Assembly (NCBI GenBank): GCA_905183005.1
Contig: CAJJDO010000071.1
Span: forward strand, 191,172 to 255,171
Length of the DNA: 64,000 bases
Direction of reading: 5' to 3'
Source of the DNA: Paramecium pentaurelia
Lineage: Eukaryota > Ciliophora > Oligohymenophorea > Peniculida > Parameciidae
Part shown: positions 60,511 to 64,000 of the stretch, one piece after another
Layout of the letters: every line of letters starts with the position of its first letter
How positions within the stretch are numbered: the first letter of the stretch is position 1
Program-made: the position numbers and the translations under genes
The notes under the pieces: generated by a model
The model's database searches: none
What the model was told of the DNA's origin: nothing
What the model saw: the letters and a program-made list of their open reading frames with translations, nothing else

Positions 60511-63058
60511 ATGTCATAGCAATAATAATAGTCAGTATTAACTAGCTAGTTAGAATTAACTTGCTAATTAGAAAATCATCAAAGCATAATAAAATATGTT
60601 TGTTTAGATTAAAATTGCTCTTTATAACGATTGATTTGTGATAAGTGTTTATAATTTGAAATTCATAAACATCATTAAAAATAATTAAACCTTAAAGAAG
60701 TTGGACTCCATTTAGACAAACAGATCTTATAAAATTAGGAATTAGAAAAATATTTAGAGTCCCTATCTATTTCTATACCAGAATTAATTTAACAATTAAA
60801 GCAAGTTATTCATCAATAAAATTCTATAAAATTCACATTATCACCTCAAAATAATTAATTGCTCAATAAAATTGTAAAATTCGAAAAAATATCTAACCAT
60901 ATCGCAACCACCATGAAAAATATTAGCGACACATATGTAGGATAAATCAAAAAATTAATTGAATTTGTTAATGCTTATCAAGAGAATAGCTCAAATTTAT
61001 AAAAAATTGAAGATATAAATAATCAAATAGATAAAAAATAATATGAGAGTATCGGAAGTAACATTACAAATGTTGAATCAATAAGGAGTATATAAGAAAT
61101 TAATAAAAATATTGAATTTACATAAGAAGGAAAGTGTTCTATTGATCATTATATATAATTAGGTTAAAAATAAAATTAAAATTTTTAGCTGAATCATTAA
61201 AAATTTAAGAAAAGTATGAAGAATCAATTACTAATTACAATAAGGCTTTAGAATTTGATCAAAAAAATTTAATCTGTTGGAGAGGAATAGGAGATTGCTT
61301 AAGATTGATATAAGAGTTCTTAGAGGCTATTCCATATTATGACAAAGCTTTGTATTTTGAGAAAAATGATATCCCATCATTAATTGGAAAAGGTAAGAAA
61401 ATCATAAAATTTTTAGGTGAATGCTTAAGAATGCTTTTAGAATATGAAGAATCCAAAAAATGTTATGAGAAAGTAGTCAATATTGATGAAAAGAATATAG
61501 TATCTCGTGTAGGATTAGGTTTTTATTAAATTATATTTAAGGTGAATGCTTAAGGCATATGGGGTCATTTTTAGAAGCTATTGGATAATACGATAAAGCT
61601 TTGGAAATGGATTAGAAAAACATAATCTCCTTATATGGAAAAGGTAATTTAATAAATGAATTATCTTAGGGTATTGCTTAAGAAATATTTATAATTATTA
61701 ATAAGCTGATGATTGTTACATTAAAGTTCTTGAAATTAATCCAAATCATAGAGACTCAAAAAAAGAACATGGTTCCAAAATGATATTAAATTTTAGATTT
61801 ATGTTTAGCTGAGTTGAAGAAAAATAAGAAGCTTTATTAAACTTAGGTTGATCAAAATACAGATGAAAAATAAGAAAATTTCATTTAAATAGATATTCTT
61901 TCAAATAGAGGTAAATAACACATTATAAAATAGGAGGGGAAAAAGTCTATCATCTTTCAAATTGTAGAGTTCCTAATTAAGAATCTAAAAACGAATTTTT
62001 TAAATCATTCTAATAGTTGCCAAATAATCCTACCAAAATAATCAAACGTTCTGATTCTTTCGATAGAAAATTAGTTCGAGATTATTGTAATAGAGGTAAG
62101 TTATATATTGTAATACATAGCTGATACTTTAAAAAAAATGGAAATTATGAAGAAGCATTAAAATTATATGAATAAGCTCTTGAAAAGGACCCAAAAGATA
62201 TTCAATCATTAAATGGTAAAGGAAATTGTTTAAGATTGTTGCTTAAATTTGGTGAATCTTTGTAAACTTTAGAAACAGCTTTAAAATTAAATAGAAATAG
62301 TATCTCATTATATGGAGCAGGTTAAATAATAAATATTTTTATAGGAGAATGTTTAAGAATGTTAAAACAATTTAAAGATGCTGAAGAATTCTATATGGAA
62401 TCCTTGACAAAAGCTAAGGAAGAATCTTAAAGTTAAGATCCGATTATCTTTATGAATTTAAGAGGATTAGGTTAATTTCTTTTATTAAATTAGGTGACAT
62501 TTTAAGAGCAAAAGGAGAATTTCAAAAATCAATAAATTTTTATGATTAAGCTTTGGCTTTAAGAATCACGCTTTATCATTATTTGGAAAAGGTTTATTTA
62601 TTCTTTATTTTTTAGCTGAAAGTCTAAGAGGCTTAGGAAAATATGAAGATTCAATTATTTATTATAAGAAATCATTAGAAATAAATAAGAATGACTTAAT
62701 TTCATTATCTGGATTAGGTATAATATTATCTAAAATTTTAGGAGAAAGCTTACGAATTTTAAAGAATTATTCAGAAGCTTAGAGTTATTATGAAAAAGCA
62801 CTTTAGATTGATAAAAATAGAGTGGTTTGTTTACTAGGATTAAGTAAGTTGAAAATTTTATTTAAGGTTAATGTTTAAGGAAGTAATTATAGCCAAAAGA
62901 AGCATTAGAATTAATTGATCGAGTATTAAAATTTAACCCTTCTGACGAAAAATGCTAAAATCTTAAAAGTTATTTTATCATTTGATTTATTAGAAATATG
63001 TTTAAAAGAGATTAAGATATTAGAAGAAGCTTCGAATAATTAAGGAAAAAATTAATGA
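60511..63058 (+). CDS. B-box-like and multi-TPR protein with two apparent frame breaks
   Basis: About 745 aa if two single-base shifts are tolerated. N-terminal zinc-binding pattern CLDQNCSLQRLICDKC plus EIHKHH, helical linker, then about nine TPR units. Most unit boundaries carry a 23-26-nt intron right after the G of a Gly codon (GKG, GLG): 61163-61188, 61393-61416, 61519-61541, 61644-61669, 61772-61796, 61911-61933, 62096-62120, 62321-62344, 62471-62493, 62592-62615, 62718-62741, 62844-62866, 62969-62993. The frame breaks at an A8 run (62131-62138) and at 62562-62563, each needing one extra base to continue the TPR pattern. Either pseudogene in progress, sequence error, or unusual decoding. 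Exon-intron structure and all other splice sites are intact. Confidence 0.8.
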
Positions 63059-63488
63059 TTCGTATACAACAATAAAACGGAAATTTTAATAATTCAGTTC
63101 TTAAATTATTTATATATAATATATATATATATAATTAATATTGAATTCATAAGAATAATTATTTATTAGTTTTACTTAATTAAATGTATTTAGAAAGAGA
63201 TAATAATACCTATATACCATTAATATTTTTTATTTTAATTATAGTGTTTACATTGATGAAGAAATAAATTAAGAATTTCAGAAATAATCTATAAATTTGT
63301 TAATTTAAAATAATGAATGAAATGATAAAAGAAAATCCTTTATTATATTAATAAAGTTAAAATGAATGTAATGATTTGTTAATCTTAATAATTATTATAA
63401 AATAATTAGATGATTTTTAAGAAAATTGACTTTTCATAATTTTAAACAAATAATTTTTTTAATAATTTCATAGTAAATTGATTACGTC
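63059..63488. other. gene-free spacer with TA run
   Basis: No gene seen. Contains an alternating T/A run at about 63111-63133. Confidence 0.5.
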
Positions 63489-63900
63489 ATGGCATCAGTT
63501 GACTAGACATAATTCACCTTTATAAAGCATCGCCACTTTACAAAAAAGAGAAAACTTGAGTAAAAGCCAAGAAATTACACTTACATTAGTTCTGAGGCAA
63601 AATTATTGTTCCTCCAGCTCTTTTTATTTGAAAGCTATAAAATCCAGGATGTAAAGTTTTTGTTTAAATTCTTTATTAGGCAGCCTAAAAAGCTGGAATA
63701 AAGTATTCATCTGCTAAGACAATACTTTTTGCTCATCGAAAGACTTTTAAGGATGAGTTGATAAGAAATAAATTGGCAGCAGTATAAAATTAAATTATAT
63801 TCTGAAATAGAATTCAATAAAGGCAAAGTGTTGCGGATATAAAGTTAAATAAAGTGGAGATTAAAATAACATTCAAATAATTAGCAGAGTTGGAATGTGA
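63489..63900 (+). CDS. small helix-turn-helix protein
   Basis: Predicted 117 aa with two 29-nt introns (63651-63679 and 63782-63810). Basic N-terminus (KHRHFTKKRKLEQKPRN), then a helix-turn-helix: EAKLLFLQLFLFESYKIQDA, AQKAGIKYSSAKTILFAHRK. The DAA...G..YSSAKTI core matches DAAKEFGVNFSTAKAI in the gene at 47716. Intron 1 falls inside the domain; unspliced, the frame runs into a different and non-matching peptide. Likely nuclear DNA-binding factor; target unknown. The C-terminus is short and uninformative. Confidence 0.72.
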
Positions 63901-64000
63901 TAGAGCAATTCACCCCCCACCTTTAATTTGTATATATATGTGAATAAAATTTTTAATTTAATATTAATTAATTTTATCCGTTAACAAAAATGAACATCAG
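63901..64000. other. window end, no gene seen
   Basis: A/T-rich with a short C-run (CCCCCC near 63912). A single run, not a telomere array. Confidence 0.5.

Noticed and set aside
60511..63058. Programmed +1 frameshifting as in Euplotes
   Set aside because: The breaks are not at a slippery AAA-stop context, and such decoding is not known in Paramecium-type ciliates; error or decay is simpler.
63908..63925. C-run as a telomeric repeat
   Set aside because: A single CCCCCC tract without tandem C4A2/C3A3 units.
1..64000. tRNA, rRNA, CRISPR or insertion-sequence elements
   Set aside because: No cloverleaf-like GC-rich segments, no regular spaced direct repeats and no transposase found on either strand by eye; a tRNA scan would be the decisive check.

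Overview
The window looks like macronuclear DNA of a ciliate, most probably a Paramecium. It is extremely AT-rich, and genes only read through when TAA and TAG are taken as glutamine and TGA is the sole stop. Genes are interrupted by very small introns (mostly 20-30 nt, GTA...TAG), and intergenic gaps are often only 20-100 bp. Standard-code open frames therefore give almost nothing real. I rebuilt genes by hand under the ciliate code; most models below were checked by exon length (multiple of three after removing introns), by frame continuity and by recognisable domains. I saw no tRNA, rRNA, CRISPR, telomere or transposon, and I could not define promoters.

Layout, left to right. 362-13469: a cGMP-dependent kinase, two paralogous ciliate membrane proteins (2916-4917 and 11453-13469) flanking an unknown cytosolic protein and a cyclic-nucleotide-gated-type K+ channel. 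14837-23108: a Ser/Thr kinase convergent with an LRR-ankyrin protein, then a plus-strand run of an MBOAT acyltransferase, a TPR protein, an SSNA1/DIP13 homologue and a coiled-coil protein. 23292-28638: unknown protein, calpain, small charged protein, then a probably decayed coding region. 28639-33949: a second LRR-ankyrin gene and a second kinase of the same type. 35352-42127: coiled-coil proteins and a membrane-bound hybrid histidine kinase. 42745-53044: IQ-MORN protein, cyclin, small membrane protein, EMC7, a helix-turn-helix protein, two tandem cyclic-nucleotide-binding proteins and a coiled-coil protein. 53300-63900: RBR-like zinc protein, B-box protein, HEAT-repeat protein, coiled-coil protein, NF-YB, a head-to-head pair of B-box/TPR genes, and a second helix-turn-helix gene.

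Themes. Signalling genes dominate: cyclic-nucleotide targets (PKG, K+ channel, two stand-alone cNMP-binding proteins), kinases, a histidine kinase, EF-hand calpain and cyclin. Several families occur twice within the 64 kb (membrane protein, kinase plus LRR-ankyrin, cNMP-binding, B-box/TPR, helix-turn-helix), so local duplication has shaped the region. The most unusual signals are the twice-present kinase/LRR-ankyrin pair, a TPR gene with introns at equivalent repeat boundaries and two single-base frame breaks, conserved in-frame introns without stops in a paralogue pair, and the helix-turn-helix pair.
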